Numbered from the stretch's first letter, positions 41,266 through 51,218 are shown. The stretch is 64,000 nt of DNA from Paenibacillus lycopersici (GCF_010119935.1 NZ_CP048209.1:3971001-4035000); one strand, 5' to 3'. Program-made: numbers and translations. The notes: generated by a model from the sequence alone, not told the origin.

Positions 41266-41444
41266 CGGACGGACGATCCGCTATTTGATCGAAATCGGCG
41301 TTTTGGAAGCATCGATCGGACATAGGATGCGTTATGGGCTCCGGAATGCAGCACTAATCCGGCTTTCGGCAGAAATAGCGCATCTCCTGTCCGGCAGCGA
41401 GCGAAAAATCGATGCATACGAGCCAATAAAGCTTCTCCTGTCCG
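41266..41444. repeat. Dispersed four-unit intergenic element, copy B
   Basis: Units at 41266 and 41317 forward, and reverse outer ends at 41393 and 41444; distances 51, 77 and 51. Example units: CGGACATAGGATGCGTTAT, and reverse CGGACAGGAGATGCGCTATT. A further ATCGGCGTTTTGG segment at 41226 resembles the spacer of an extra, degenerate unit. It lies between the GH5 gene and an IS remnant; 40951-41467 has no gene. Confidence 0.85.
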
Positions 41445-41467
41445 TTTCCCAAACCCTGCCAACGGAT

Positions 41468-41790
41468 CTATGAAGATATTCCCAAAATCATCGCCGATCG
41501 CGAAATCAGCGTCCGTTCGCGGGACATGGCGCAGAAGAAAGCGGTAAGGGAAAAGCTCTCCGGCGAGGAGGGCTACGCCCTTGCAATCCGGAGGATGCAT
41601 GAGCCGGAAAGTGTAATCGGACAACTGATGAGCAACAGGGGATTCCGGCGGTTCCTGCTTCGAAGCTTACGGAGAGGCGGCTTGGAGGTCGGATGGCTTG
41701 CTATCGCGCACAATCTGCTCAAGAGTGCAGCGGTCGATGCAAAACACCCAAGATGGGCAGAGCTAGCTCTGCCCATCTTGGGTGTTTTGC
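41468..41790 (+). mobile_element. IS1182-family-like transposase remnant (3' end)
   Basis: An open frame containing EEGYALAIRRMHEPESVIGQ, SNRGFRRFLLRSLRRGG and WLAIAHNLLKSAAV matches the C-terminal end of IS1182/IS5-type transposases, where ESVFG and NRGFRRFLLRG are typical. The catalytic N-terminal and central parts are absent. It runs straight into the perfect 52-bp palindrome at 41739. It is an inactive fragment. Confidence 0.75.
41739..41790. repeat. Perfect 52-bp palindrome
   Basis: Two identical 26-base arms meet with no loop at AGCT (41763-41766). The left arm begins GCAAAACACCCAAGATGG, and the right is its exact complement. It may be two IS terminal repeats joined head to head, or a terminator of the IS remnant. 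Confidence 0.85.
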
Positions 41791-41863
41791 GGTTTTACGG
41801 TATAGATCTGCCCCCTAACTTGCTTAAGGGCCAGCCCCTTACCAATAAATGAGTGATCGTTGA

Positions 41864-41891
41864 CGGGACTAGCCCGCCCCTACTAGTCCCG
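41864..41891 (-). terminator. Hairpin overlapping the dgt stop codon
   Basis: CGGGACTAG/CTAGTCCCG arms with a ten-base loop; the right arm covers the TAG of dgt. A terminator for dgt is likely, although no U-tract is seen. Confidence 0.45.
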
Positions 41892-43199
41892 CTCGTAGAT
41901 CGAACCGGAGCGGCTGGCGTAAAATTCCGCATACACCTTCTCGGCATAGGCGTCCGTCATTCCGGCGATGTAATCCGCCACCATCCGCTCCCACGGCCAG
42001 CGGCTCCGCTGGCGCTCGTAGCTCTCCAGCCAGTCCGGGGGAATGATCAGCCGGCCCGTCTCCTGCGTCCTGAAGCTGTCCCACAGCCGCGTAATCATGA
42101 TTTCGCTCCGCTTATGCAGGCGCTGCACGCGGAAGTCCTTGATCAGCGTCACCCAGGCGAGCTTCTTCAAGATTTCCATCGTGCGCAGCAGCTCCAGATC
42201 CTGCACGCCGTCGCGGATGAACGTGACCCGCTTCCAGCCCGTCGCGGGATCGTCGATGATGCCGACGCCGCTGACGAATTTCCGGACCCAGCGCGCCTTC
42301 ATCTCGCGCCGCGTCCGGGACGGCTCCCTGCCGCATTCGACGTAGATGCTCTCCCACTGCTGCAAATAATGATGCAGCGCTTGCTTCACCATCTGCTTCA
42401 TGTCGACCTGCTCCCAATGCATGACGGCATTGCCCGGATCGTCGATGATCTCCTGCATGACGCCCGCGACCAGCCGGTCGTCCTCGAACAGACTCGGGTT
42501 CATCTGGATTTTGCCGGCGCGGATGCCGTCTTCGATATCATGCGTTGAATACGCGATGTCGTCGCACAGGTCCATCAGCTGCGCTTCCAGCGTCGCGCAG
42601 CCGTCCGGCATGCCCCACGCGCTGCGCAGGGAGCCGATGCCTTCCCATTCCATCCCGTAGACGCCCTTCAGCCGGCCGGGGTCTTCCAGGTTGTAAGGAT
42701 ATTTATTGATCGCCAGCAGCACGGCGGCCGTCAGATCGAGACCGCTGTCGCTGCCCGCGCGCTTCTCCAGGAACATCAGTATTCGGAAGTTCTGGGCGTT
42801 GCCCTCGTACTTGAGCCCGCATTCCTTCAGCAGGATATCGTTCAACACCTCTTCGCCCTTATGTCCGAAAGGGGGATGCCCCAAATCATGGGCCAGCGAA
42901 GCGCATTCGACAACCTCCGGGTCCATCATCAGGCCCGGATGCTCCCGTTTGGCCAGAAACGGCGTCGTCTTGCACAGCTTCCGCGCCACTTCGCGGGCGA
43001 TTTGGGACACTTCCAGCGAATGCGTCAAGCGCGTCCGGTAGTAGTCGCCGGAGCCCGCCCCGAACACCTGCGATTTCCCCTGCAGCCGCCGGAAAGCCGG
43101 CGATTGAATTAGCCTGGCGTAATCCTTCTCGAATTCGTCCCGATCTTCGCTGGAGTGGATGTTCTCGTAATCGAACAGCCGCATTTTACGTACATTCAT
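41883..43199 (-). CDS. dgt: Deoxyguanosinetriphosphate triphosphohydrolase-like HD-domain protein
   Basis: 438 residues with the dGTPase/HD arrangement: RLTHSLEVSQIAREVA, ECASLAHDLGHPPFGHKGE (HD motif, about 117-118) and QLMDLCDDIAYSTHDIEDG (late Asp). It hydrolyses dNTPs to deoxynucleosides and triphosphate. The start at 43199 (MNVRKMRL) is spaced nine bases from GGAGG; an ATG two codons upstream is only three bases away from it. It is followed by a hairpin at the stop. Confidence 0.92.
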   Translation of the reverse strand: MNVRKMRLFDYENIHSSEDRDEFEKDYARLIQSPAFRRLQGKSQVFGAGSGDYYRTRLTHSLEVSQIAREVARKLCKTTPFLAKREHPGLMMDPEVVECASLAHDLGHPPFGHKGEEVLNDILLKECGLKYEGNAQNFRILMFLEKRAGSDSGLDLTAAVLLAINKYPYNLEDPGRLKGVYGMEWEGIGSLRSAWGMPDGCATLEAQLMDLCDDIAYSTHDIEDGIRAGKIQMNPSLFEDDRLVAGVMQEIIDDPGNAVMHWEQVDMKQMVKQALHHYLQQWESIYVECGREPSRTRREMKARWVRKFVSGVGIIDDPATGWKRVTFIRDGVQDLELLRTMEILKKLAWVTLIKDFRVQRLHKRSEIMITRLWDSFRTQETGRLIIPPDWLESYERQRSRWPWERMVADYIAGMTDAYAEKVYAEFYASRSGSIYERD

Positions 43200-43272
43200 G
43201 GTCATCCGCCTCCGTCTGCGTTATTACGTGTGTTGATTCTATTTTATGGCGATTGTTCGGGTTTAGCAAATA

Positions 43273-43332
43273 GAAAAACCCCGCAAGCTGACGGATCAGG
43301 GTAGATGGCCTGACGTCGGCTTGTGAGGTTTC
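43273..43332 (-). terminator. Terminator after odhB
   Basis: Minus-strand arms AAACCTCACAAGCCGACG and CGTCAGCTTGCGGGGTTT (imperfect), followed by TTTTCTATTTG. Confidence 0.75.
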
Positions 43333-43362
43333 TATCAACAGCTATGTGGTGTCCGGGGAAGC

Positions 43363-44652
43363 TTAGCCTTCGAGCAGCAGCGATTCCGGATCTTCGAGCA
43401 ATTCCTTGACCGTGACGAGGAAGCGTACCGCTTCCGAACCGTCGACGATCCGGTGATCGTACGAAAGCGCGATGTACATCATCGGGCGGTTCTCCATCTC
43501 CGTCGCGTTGATCGCGACCGGTCGCACCTGAATCTTGTGCATGCCGAGGATGCCGACTTGCGGAGCGTTCAGGATCGGCGTGGACAGCAGCGAACCGAAG
43601 ACGCCGCCGTTCGTAATCGTGAACGTGCCGCCTTGCAGGTCGTTCAGAGACAGCGAGTTTGTACGCGCCTTGCCAGCCAGGTCGACGATCTGCTTCTCGA
43701 TTTGCGCGAAGCCCAGACGGTCCGCATCGCGTACGACAGGCACGACCAAGCCTTCCTTCGCCGACACCGCGATGCCGATATCGTAGTACTGCTTCACGAG
43801 AATTTCATCGCCCTGGATTTCCGCGTTCAACAGCGGGAATGCCTTCAACGCGCCGATGACGGCTTTCGTGAAGAAGGACATGAAGCCAAGGCCGACCTCG
43901 TGCTTGTCTTTGAACGCATCCTTGCGGCGCTTGCGAACGTCCAGGATCGCCGTCATGTCGACTTCGTTGAACGTCGTCAGCATCGCCGCGTTGTGCTGCG
44001 CTTCCACTAGGCGCTTCGCGATCGTGATGCGGCGGCGGGACATTTTGCGGCGCTCGGCCGGTTTGCCCGGCTCGGATGCCGCTGCAGGCGCCGCGGGGGC
44101 CGGCGATGCGACAGGCGCTGCCGGGGCTGCCGGATTCGTGCCATGCGCTTCGATATCCGATTGGCGAATGCGGCCCAGCGGATCAAGCGACTGCACTTGG
44201 TTCAGATCGATGCCGCGCTCTCTTGCCAGCTTGCGGGCCGCGGGCGTAGCCGACGCAGCGGCCGTATTGGCTTCAGCCGCAGGCGCAGCCGCGATCGGCG
44301 GCGACGGCGGCGTCGCAGGCTTCATCTCCGGCGTTGCGGCTTCCGGCGCGGCAGGCGCAACCGGAGGCGCTGCCGGAGCGGCGGCAGCCGGCTGGCTTGC
44401 AGGAGCGGCTGCTCCGCCGCCGGCGCCGATCGCGCCGATCGTTTCGCCGACGGCGACCGTATCACCTTCGGCACGCAGCAAGGATGCCACGGTACCTGCT
44501 TCTTCGGCGCTGATTTCAATGTTGACCTTATCCGTTTCAAGCTCTGCCAGCACGTCGCCGACATTGACGCTGTCGCCGACTTTGACATGCCATTTGGAAA
44601 TGGTGCCTTCTACGATGGATTCGCCCATTGCGGGTACTTTAATATCGCTCAT
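43363..44652 (-). CDS. odhB: Dihydrolipoyllysine succinyltransferase, E2 of 2-oxoglutarate dehydrogenase
   Basis: 429 residues: lipoyl domain with the acceptor Lys in [10 protein letters not shown] (Lys 42), an Ala/Pro-rich linker (about 80-130), an E3-binding domain (about 135-170, [12 protein letters not shown]), a second Ala/Pro linker and the catalytic acetyltransferase-like domain ending with [14 protein letters not shown] (active His). It transfers succinyl groups to CoA. It follows odhA by 24 bases on the same strand with AAGGAG before the ATG, and ends at a terminator. Confidence 0.95.
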   Translation of the reverse strand: MSDIKVPAMGESIVEGTISKWHVKVGDSVNVGDVLAELETDKVNIEISAEEAGTVASLLRAEGDTVAVGETIGAIGAGGGAAAPASQPAAAAPAAPPVAPAAPEAATPEMKPATPPSPPIAAAPAAEANTAAASATPAARKLARERGIDLNQVQSLDPLGRIRQSDIEAHGTNPAAPAAPVASPAPAAPAAASEPGKPAERRKMSRRRITIAKRLVEAQHNAAMLTTFNEVDMTAILDVRKRRKDAFKDKHEVGLGFMSFFTKAVIGALKAFPLLNAEIQGDEILVKQYYDIGIAVSAKEGLVVPVVRDADRLGFAQIEKQIVDLAGKARTNSLSLNDLQGGTFTITNGGVFGSLLSTPILNAPQVGILGMHKIQVRPVAINATEMENRPMMYIALSYDHRIVDGSEAVRFLVTVKELLEDPESLLLEG

Positions 44653-44676
44653 GGCTGTTTCTCTCCTTAATCGAAT

Positions 44677-47571
44677 CTAATTTAGCTTGCCGCGGTTAAG
44701 CGCAACGGAGATGATCCGCTGCTGCTCCATGTTGTGAATGTATTGGAAGCCGCTCGCCGGGCTTGACCGTTTCGGACGGCCGATGTAACGCACGGACACG
44801 TCGCCGTTGACGCGCGCGCGAATCCGCGGCTCGATGTAGTTCCAGGCCCCCATGTTCTGCGGCTCTTCTTGAACCCACAGCACCTCTTTGATGTTCGGAT
44901 AGCGCGCGATGATTTGTTCGACATCCGTCTTAGGGAACGGGTACAGCTGTTCCACGCGGACGATGTGCAGCCAATCCAAGGCATCGGAAGCTTGACCGTC
45001 CTTGAGCTCCAGCGCCGCTTCCAGATCGATCGCCATTTTACCCGAGCACAGGATCAGGCGCTCCACTTTGTCTGCTTGCTTGCCAAGCCCCGGCTGTTCA
45101 AGCACCAGCTTGAACGAGCCTTCGCTGAGCTCGGACGGAACCGATGCGACGCTTGGGTTCCGGATCAAGCTCTTCGGCGCCATGACGATCAGCGGACGCG
45201 CTTCGTCCGTGTTCAGTATCGCCGCTTGGCGGCGCAGCAGGTGGAAATATTGCGCGGCCGACGACATGTTGACGATCGTCAGGTTGTCTTCCGCCGCCAG
45301 CTGCAAGTACCGCTCGAGCTTCGCGCTCGAGTGCTCCGGCCCTTGGCCTTCGTAGCCGTGCGGAAGCAGCATGACCAGACCGGACTTCTGCGACCATTTG
45401 ACGCGTCCGGCGGTAATGAACTGGTCGATGATGACTTGCGCGCAGTTCGCGAAGTCGCCGTATTGGGCTTCCCACAGAACGAGCGTTTCCGGCGAGAAGA
45501 CGTTATATCCGTAATCGAAGCCGAGAACGGACGCTTCCGCAAGCGGACTGTTGTAGATCCCGAAGGAAGCTTTCGCCTGCGGCAGCGTGTGCATCGGCGA
45601 GAAGGTCTTGTTCGTCTCGACGTCATGAAGCACGAGGTTCCGGAATGCGAACGTCGCGCGCTCGGAATCCTGGCCGCTCAGGCGGATCGGCGTGCCGTCG
45701 GACAGAATCGTCGCGTACGCGAGCGCCTCCGCATGGCCCCAATCGACTTTGCCGCCTGCCTCCAGCGCATTCGCGCGGCGCATCAGGATCCGCTCCAGCT
45801 TCTCGTACACCTTGAAGCCCTCCGGCCATTTCAGCAGCGCCTCGTTGATGGCGGCCAGCTTCTTCAGCGGAACCGCCGTCACGACGTCCTTCTTGCGGCG
45901 CTTGCCGGCTTCGTCCATTTTCGGCTGTTTATAGGCTTTATCATTTGCCTTCACTTCATCCAAGGCGGCTTGCAGTTTCGCAAGTCCTTCTTGGCGAATG
46001 GTCTGGTCCTGCTCCACGCTCAGCAGCCCGTTCTCTTGCAGCTTCTGGCTGTAGATGCGGCTGACGACCGGATGCTTGCGCAGCTTCTGGTACAGCAGCG
46101 GCTGGGTCGTTTCCGGATCGTCCGTTTCATTATGGCCGTGGCGGCGGTAACCGATCATGTCGATCAGGAAGTCCTTGCGGAACTTCTGACGATATTCGCA
46201 CGCGATGCGAACGGCCGCGATGCACGCTTCCGGATCGTCCGCGCTGACGTGCACGATCGGAATCTCGAAGCCTTTGGCCAAGTCGCTCGCGTAGTACGTC
46301 GACCGGGAGTCGCGGCTCTCGGTCGTAAAGCCGATGCGGTTGTTGACGATGATATGGATCGTGCCGCCGTTCTCGTAACCCGGCAGCTTCTTGAAGTTGA
46401 GCGCTTCCGCCACGATGCCTTCGCCGGCGAAGGCCGCGTCGCCGTGGATCAGAATGGCTGCCGCGCTGCCGAAATTCGCAGCCGGATAGCCCGGCTTGGA
46501 GCGGTCGTCCTGCGCCGCGCGCGTGAAGCCCTCGACGATCGGATTGACGTACTCCAGATGGCTCGGGTTGTTCGCCAGCGTGATCCGCGTCTCGACGGTC
46601 TCGCCTTCCTTGACGGAACGATGCGCGCCCAGATGGTATTTCACGTCGCCGGTCCAGCCGATGTTGATGCCCATCGCGCCTTCGGACGGGAACAGGTCCT
46701 TGTCCTTGTTCGGCGAGTGGTGGAACTCGGAGAAGATGGCCGCGTACGACTTCCCGAGCACATGCGTGAGCACGTTCAGACGCCCACGATGCGCCATGCC
46801 CATCAGAATATGCCGTGCGCCGTCATGAGCCACTTCTCTCACGACTTCGTCCAGCATAGGTACAAGCGTATCGGTTCCTTCGATGGAGAATCGCTTCTGC
46901 CCGACGAAAGAGCGGTGCAGGAACGTCTCGAATTGCTCGACGTCGACCAGCCGCTGCAGCAGCGCAATGCGCTCCTTCGCGGTCATCGGCTTGCTCGCCA
47001 TGCCGAGCTCGGCTTGGCGGTGCAGCCAGTACCGTTCGTCCTGCTCATGGATATGCGCGAATTCGAAGCCGAACGACTTCGTGTACACGTTCTTCAAATG
47101 ATTGATCGCTTGCTTGCCGGTCTTGATCGAAGCCGGGGCTTCTTCCCAAATCAGCGAAGCCGGGATCGCTTCAAGGTCTTCGGCTGTCAAATTGAACGTG
47201 GACGGCTCGATCAAGCGCGTATCGGGCGCCGGAGCGAAGCCGAGCGGATCGTTGTCCGCGGCCAGATGGCCGAACGTACGGATGTTGCGGACCAGTTTGC
47301 CGGCATCGACGATTTTCTTCAAGAAGTTGGGGTCGATCGTTCTAATGCTATTGGAACCGTCGTTCGTTACCCTCAAAGGCGGAACCACGTTCGCGTTGCC
47401 GCCTGCGGCTACAGACGGCGGCGGTCCCCACTTCTCGAAAGATTCTCGAACGGCGGCGTCTACGTCATTCGGATTGCGCAAGAAGCGCTCGTACATCTCT
47501 TCGATGTACCCAAGGTTCGGACCGTAATAGAGCTCCCATGGCGACTTGCGGTCATTACTCTCTGCTGTCAT
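44677..47571 (-). CDS. odhA: 2-oxoglutarate dehydrogenase E1 component
   Basis: 964 residues, as usual for OdhA/SucA. Thiamine diphosphate enzyme motifs: AHRGRLNVL, GDAAFAGEGIVAEALN (ThDP site), NNRIGFTT, then the C-terminal part with SQKSGLVMLLPHGYEGQGPEHSS. It decarboxylates 2-oxoglutarate and passes the succinyl group to OdhB. GGAGGT precedes the ATG. It is the first gene of an odhAB operon; no E3 gene is nearby. Confidence 0.96.
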   Translation of the reverse strand: MTAESNDRKSPWELYYGPNLGYIEEMYERFLRNPNDVDAAVRESFEKWGPPPSVAAGGNANVVPPLRVTNDGSNSIRTIDPNFLKKIVDAGKLVRNIRTFGHLAADNDPLGFAPAPDTRLIEPSTFNLTAEDLEAIPASLIWEEAPASIKTGKQAINHLKNVYTKSFGFEFAHIHEQDERYWLHRQAELGMASKPMTAKERIALLQRLVDVEQFETFLHRSFVGQKRFSIEGTDTLVPMLDEVVREVAHDGARHILMGMAHRGRLNVLTHVLGKSYAAIFSEFHHSPNKDKDLFPSEGAMGINIGWTGDVKYHLGAHRSVKEGETVETRITLANNPSHLEYVNPIVEGFTRAAQDDRSKPGYPAANFGSAAAILIHGDAAFAGEGIVAEALNFKKLPGYENGGTIHIIVNNRIGFTTESRDSRSTYYASDLAKGFEIPIVHVSADDPEACIAAVRIACEYRQKFRKDFLIDMIGYRRHGHNETDDPETTQPLLYQKLRKHPVVSRIYSQKLQENGLLSVEQDQTIRQEGLAKLQAALDEVKANDKAYKQPKMDEAGKRRKKDVVTAVPLKKLAAINEALLKWPEGFKVYEKLERILMRRANALEAGGKVDWGHAEALAYATILSDGTPIRLSGQDSERATFAFRNLVLHDVETNKTFSPMHTLPQAKASFGIYNSPLAEASVLGFDYGYNVFSPETLVLWEAQYGDFANCAQVIIDQFITAGRVKWSQKSGLVMLLPHGYEGQGPEHSSAKLERYLQLAAEDNLTIVNMSSAAQYFHLLRRQAAILNTDEARPLIVMAPKSLIRNPSVASVPSELSEGSFKLVLEQPGLGKQADKVERLILCSGKMAIDLEAALELKDGQASDALDWLHIVRVEQLYPFPKTDVEQIIARYPNIKEVLWVQEEPQNMGAWNYIEPRIRARVNGDVSVRYIGRPKRSSPASGFQYIHNMEQQRIISVALNRGKLN

Positions 47572-47782
47572 TAACGGCTACCTCCATCAATAATTGTACA
47601 ACGGGGCTTCATCTGCCTGTTTTCCATTACCCCGCCGTAGCGTTCCATCAATCCATGATAACAGAACTAATTGGGAGGAACAAATAATGCGGCAAATGTC
47701 CTCATAATCTTCATAATTACATGTCCCTTCATTCGGCAGCGCTGGGAGAAAGTCGCAAAATAGCCGCCGAACGCAGCATAGA

Positions 47783-47806
47783 CGGCGTCCCGTGTAAGGA
47801 ACGCCG
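47783..47806 (-). terminator. Hairpin after bdbC
   Basis: CGGCGTCCC/GGAACGCCG-type arms (one mismatch) with a short loop, 47 bases past the bdbC stop. No U-tract. The rest of 47572-47852 shows no gene. Confidence 0.4.
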
Positions 47807-47852
47807 CCCAAGATCAGACGATTCGGTTGTCTATCCTGCCATAGCGAACGGG

Positions 47853-48335
47853 CTATGCCCCCGCGGCTTCGGTTTCTTCGTCTTCCGCATGCGCGCCCTC
47901 TTCGCGCCGAAGGCCGTTCACAAGCAGCGCGGTAATGAGAATGAACGCGATCAGCGCCAGGAACGGGATCGTAACGCGTCCGCCGAACCAGTCCAGGTAA
48001 TCCTCGCTGCAAGGAACGCCGACCGTGCACGGCAGCGCGCGGGCCAGCGCCGGGACTTGCTGCTCCAGGTAGTGATACAAGGAAACGCAGCCTCCCAGGA
48101 TGGAGAGCGGCAGCACGTACCGGATGATTTTGCGATCCTGGCAATAGCAGGCGATGCCCAGCAGAATGACGATCGGGTACATGAATATCCGCTGGTACCA
48201 GCATAGATTGCATGGAATAAACTTCATGATTTCGCTTAAATACAAGCTGCTGCCCGTCGCGACGATGGCTACGACCCAGGCGAGATAAAGCGCGTACCGC
48301 CCGAAAAACGCGAGGAACGGCGATTTCGCCGTCAT
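47853..48335 (-). CDS. bdbC: Disulfide bond formation protein (DsbB-like)
   Basis: 160 residues with four membrane segments and two redox Cys pairs: the first in CNLCWYQRI (about 42-45), the second CTVGVPC (about 102-108). It re-oxidises the partner thiol oxidase with quinone. Its ATG overlaps the stop of bdbD by four bases. The charged C-terminus (REEGAHAEDEETE) is a small extension. The gene pair gives a complete oxidative folding system. Confidence 0.92.
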   Translation of the reverse strand: MTAKSPFLAFFGRYALYLAWVVAIVATGSSLYLSEIMKFIPCNLCWYQRIFMYPIVILLGIACYCQDRKIIRYVLPLSILGGCVSLYHYLEQQVPALARALPCTVGVPCSEDYLDWFGGRVTIPFLALIAFILITALLVNGLRREEGAHAEDEETEAAGA

Positions 48336-49057
48336 TCGGCCTTACCTGCCGCCAGCGCTTTCTCGACGGCTTCCTTCAGCTGGCCGTAATTCGAGAAGTC
48401 GCCGGTGTACTCCTTGCCGTTAATGAACAGCGTCGGCGTCGACTGCACGTTGGCCTTATGCGCGGTCGATTCGCCCTTGTCGATTTCTTTGATATACGTC
48501 TGTTTATCGATATCCGTCTTCATTTTGTCGTAATCGACGTCCAGCTTGTTGTCCTTCGCCAGCTGCACGAGGTAATCCGTCGTCGCCCAGAGCGTCTTCT
48601 CGTCCGGCTGGTTCTTGTAGAGCAAATCATAATACTTCCAGAAGGCGTCGTTGCTCTGATGGAATACGGCATGCGCGGCCAGCGCCGCCGTCGTGGAATC
48701 CGGTCCGATGAACGGGAAATCCATGAAATACATCGCGGCTTTGCCCGTATCGATATATTCCTTCTCCAGCTGCGGCTTCACCTGCTGGCTGAAATATTGG
48801 CACGACGGGCATTTGTAATCGCCGAACTCGACGATCTTGACCGGCGCGTCGGTCTTGCCGAGAACCGGAAGGCTGGCGTAATCGAAATCGGTCGGATTCG
48901 ATTTGGGCGTGAAGATAACCGCCGCGATGATGCCGAGCACGACGACGACAGCCGTCCCCCAGATCAATTTCCGCATCGTCTTGCGCTGCTTCTCCAGCCG
49001 TTCCTGCTCGGCTTTGCGCTGGCTTTTGTACGTCGACTTCTTAACCGGTTGCGACAT
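48332..49057 (-). CDS. bdbD: DsbA-like thiol-disulfide oxidoreductase
   Basis: 241 residues: basic N-terminus, one membrane anchor (about 30-48), and a DsbA thioredoxin fold with the active site KCPSCQYF (about 82-85) and the cis-Pro loop STPTLFING. It introduces disulfides into exported proteins. AAGGAAGGG precedes the ATG at 49057; the open frame runs further upstream without a site. Cotranscribed with bdbC. Confidence 0.93.
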   Translation of the reverse strand: MSQPVKKSTYKSQRKAEQERLEKQRKTMRKLIWGTAVVVVLGIIAAVIFTPKSNPTDFDYASLPVLGKTDAPVKIVEFGDYKCPSCQYFSQQVKPQLEKEYIDTGKAAMYFMDFPFIGPDSTTAALAAHAVFHQSNDAFWKYYDLLYKNQPDEKTLWATTDYLVQLAKDNKLDVDYDKMKTDIDKQTYIKEIDKGESTAHKANVQSTPTLFINGKEYTGDFSNYGQLKEAVEKALAAGKAE

Positions 49058-49190
49058 TGGCTTCCCTTCCTTTTCTATCAATCTATTTGAATTGTATGAG
49101 CCTCCAACGCCGATGTCAATTCGGGGCGAAGATACGGCTGCCGCCGTACTGACGGGAGAAAGGCGGCACGCATTCATGCAGCGGCGCGCG

Positions 49191-51131
49191 TCAGTTCCCC
49201 AGCAGCGTCCATTCGACTCCTTGCGGGAGCACGGCCCTGACTTGCGCCGCGATCGCGTCGTCCTCCAGCTCGCGGCCGAAGATCGTAACGATCCCTTCGT
49301 CGTCGCGCTTGCGGATCAAGCGGCCCACGCCTTGACGGAGGCGGAGCAGCATATAGGGCATGTCCACCTGGCCGAACGGATCGGCGGATTCCCGGCGCCT
49401 GGCGGCGAACACGGGATCATGCGGCGGGAAAGGCAGCGCCCACATCATGACATGCGACAAGGCCGGACCGGGGATATCGAGTCCTTCCCATAAGGTGACG
49501 GCGCAGAGCACGCTGTGCTCGTCGTTCTGAAACGCCGCGATCAGATGGCTGATCTCCGCCGTTCCTTCGAACAAGAAGCGGAACTCCGCGAACTCGGCCC
49601 GGCCGGCGATATCGTCCCGGAACCGGCTCAGCTCTTCCTTCGACGGGAACAGAACGAGCGCTCTGCCTTCCGACCGGCGCAGCCGTTCGAGCGCCAGATC
49701 GAGCTTGGCCGCGCGGTCCGGCTCGCTCGATACGGCGACCCGCATGCGCTCTTCGTACTCGTAGGGCGAAGCCACGGAGAAGCTGAGCGCGTCTTCGATC
49801 CCGAGGCTGTCCGCGACGTATTGGAACGAACCGCCGACGGAGAGCGTCGCGGACGAGAACGCCACAGGCATCTGCTTGGCGAATACGCGCTCCCGCAAAA
49901 TCTCCTTGACCATCTTCGGCATGATGACGAGCGTCGTCCCGTCCCTGTCCCGCTCCACCCAGGTGATCAGCCCTTCCGGCTGCTTGAACAGGCGGAGCGC
50001 CAGCTGCAGCATCTCCAGATGCTCCTCCACGATCGTCAGCTGATACGCATCGATGGTGAACATGCCGCTCTCGAACACAAGCTCTTCCTCGATGGCGGAC
50101 AGCAGCGCGCTGAACCGGTCCACTTCGCGCAACAGCTGTCCCGTCATCGGAACTTCCCGCCGGTCCGACGCTTCGACGGCGACGCTGCCTTCATCGAGGA
50201 CGTCGAACAGCAGCTCGCTCTGCGCGATCGCGTCTTCGATGACAAGCGCCAGCGATTCGCGGATATCGCTCTGCAGGAGGCGGGTGATGATCGACTCGAA
50301 CACGCTATGCTTCAGCTTGTACGTCAGCGCGCTCTGCGCGGCCGTCTCCAGCAGGTGGCCCTCGTCGAAGACGACCGAGCTGTGCTCCGGCAGCAGCGGG
50401 AGCTGCCCTTCGCGCTTGCGCGCCTCGTACGTCCACACATGCTCCATGTAGAAGTCGTGCGAGCAGATGATGATGTCCGCCGCTTTGCGGTAATGCTCGC
50501 GCGACAGCGTCTGGCCGCAGCGGTGGCGTCGGCTGCACACGAGGCAGTCCTGGAAGACGTCCCACGAGATCGCATTCCACTGCTCGTCCGTCAGATGAGG
50601 ATAATCCTTCCGGTTGCCGTAAGGATGGAACGCCTGCATCGTGCCCGGGCTGTTCACGAAATCCGGCAGCGAGGCGTACACTTCGCCGATCGCCTCCAGG
50701 TTGTCCAGGCTGCCGCGCGCGTCGTCCAGCTTATTCAAGCACAAGTATTGATCCATCGATTTGCCCAGCCGGGCATCGATCGTCAGGTCCAGGTAACGGG
50801 CCAGCTTGGCGATATCGCCCTCCGGCTTCACCAGCTGCTCGATCAGCGATTCGTCCGCGCAGGCGATGATGGCCGGCTTGCGGGTATACCGCGCATACAG
50901 GATGGCATACAGCAAATATACGAACGTCTTCCCCGTTCCGACGCCGGCTTCGGCGAAAATCGTCCGTTTCTCGTGATAGGCGCGTTCCAGCTGAAACGCC
51001 ATGTAAATCTGCTCGTCCCGCAGCTCGAAGCCGGCTTCGGGCAGCCGTTCGTAGAACACGTCCGCGATCCAGTCGCTCGCCTGCTGGACGAACGGCGTTT
51101 TCGGGTCAAAATCAAAGGGGTACTTAGTCAC
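49191..51131 (-). CDS. DinG/XPD-family ATP-dependent DNA helicase
   Basis: 646 residues: Walker A AEAGVGTGKT (63-69), a DEGH box (VFDEGHLLE) and cysteines around YLCLNK and CLVCSRRHRCGQ that fit an iron-sulfur domain between motifs I and II. The late motif GVGRLIRKRDDEG is motif VI (QGVGRLIR). It is a superfamily 2, 5'-3' helicase, probably acting in repair or R-loop resolution. It lacks the exonuclease domain of B. subtilis DinG, so it is DinG/YoaA-like. Single gene. Confidence 0.9.
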   Translation of the reverse strand: MTKYPFDFDPKTPFVQQASDWIADVFYERLPEAGFELRDEQIYMAFQLERAYHEKRTIFAEAGVGTGKTFVYLLYAILYARYTRKPAIIACADESLIEQLVKPEGDIAKLARYLDLTIDARLGKSMDQYLCLNKLDDARGSLDNLEAIGEVYASLPDFVNSPGTMQAFHPYGNRKDYPHLTDEQWNAISWDVFQDCLVCSRRHRCGQTLSREHYRKAADIIICSHDFYMEHVWTYEARKREGQLPLLPEHSSVVFDEGHLLETAAQSALTYKLKHSVFESIITRLLQSDIRESLALVIEDAIAQSELLFDVLDEGSVAVEASDRREVPMTGQLLREVDRFSALLSAIEEELVFESGMFTIDAYQLTIVEEHLEMLQLALRLFKQPEGLITWVERDRDGTTLVIMPKMVKEILRERVFAKQMPVAFSSATLSVGGSFQYVADSLGIEDALSFSVASPYEYEERMRVAVSSEPDRAAKLDLALERLRRSEGRALVLFPSKEELSRFRDDIAGRAEFAEFRFLFEGTAEISHLIAAFQNDEHSVLCAVTLWEGLDIPGPALSHVMMWALPFPPHDPVFAARRRESADPFGQVDMPYMLLRLRQGVGRLIRKRDDEGIVTIFGRELEDDAIAAQVRAVLPQGVEWTLLGN

Positions 51132-51182
51132 GTCTCAAAAGCCTCCAATCGAACCTTAATCATAGCACGACAGCGCAAGAAA

Positions 51183-51207
51183 AGGCTAACCCGTTTTGCG
51201 GATTAGC
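51183..51207 (-). terminator. Terminator after copZ
   Basis: Minus-strand GGCTAATCCG/CGGGTTAGCC (one U-G pair), loop CAAAA, followed by TTTTCTTG. Confidence 0.75.
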
Positions 51208-51218
51208 CCCCGGCTTTC

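Noticed and set aside
44869..47574. 901-residue plus-strand frame opposite odhA
   Set aside because: Antisense to a well-conserved E1 gene; composition (Arg, Gln, Val, Asp) is typical of antisense frames in GC-rich DNA.
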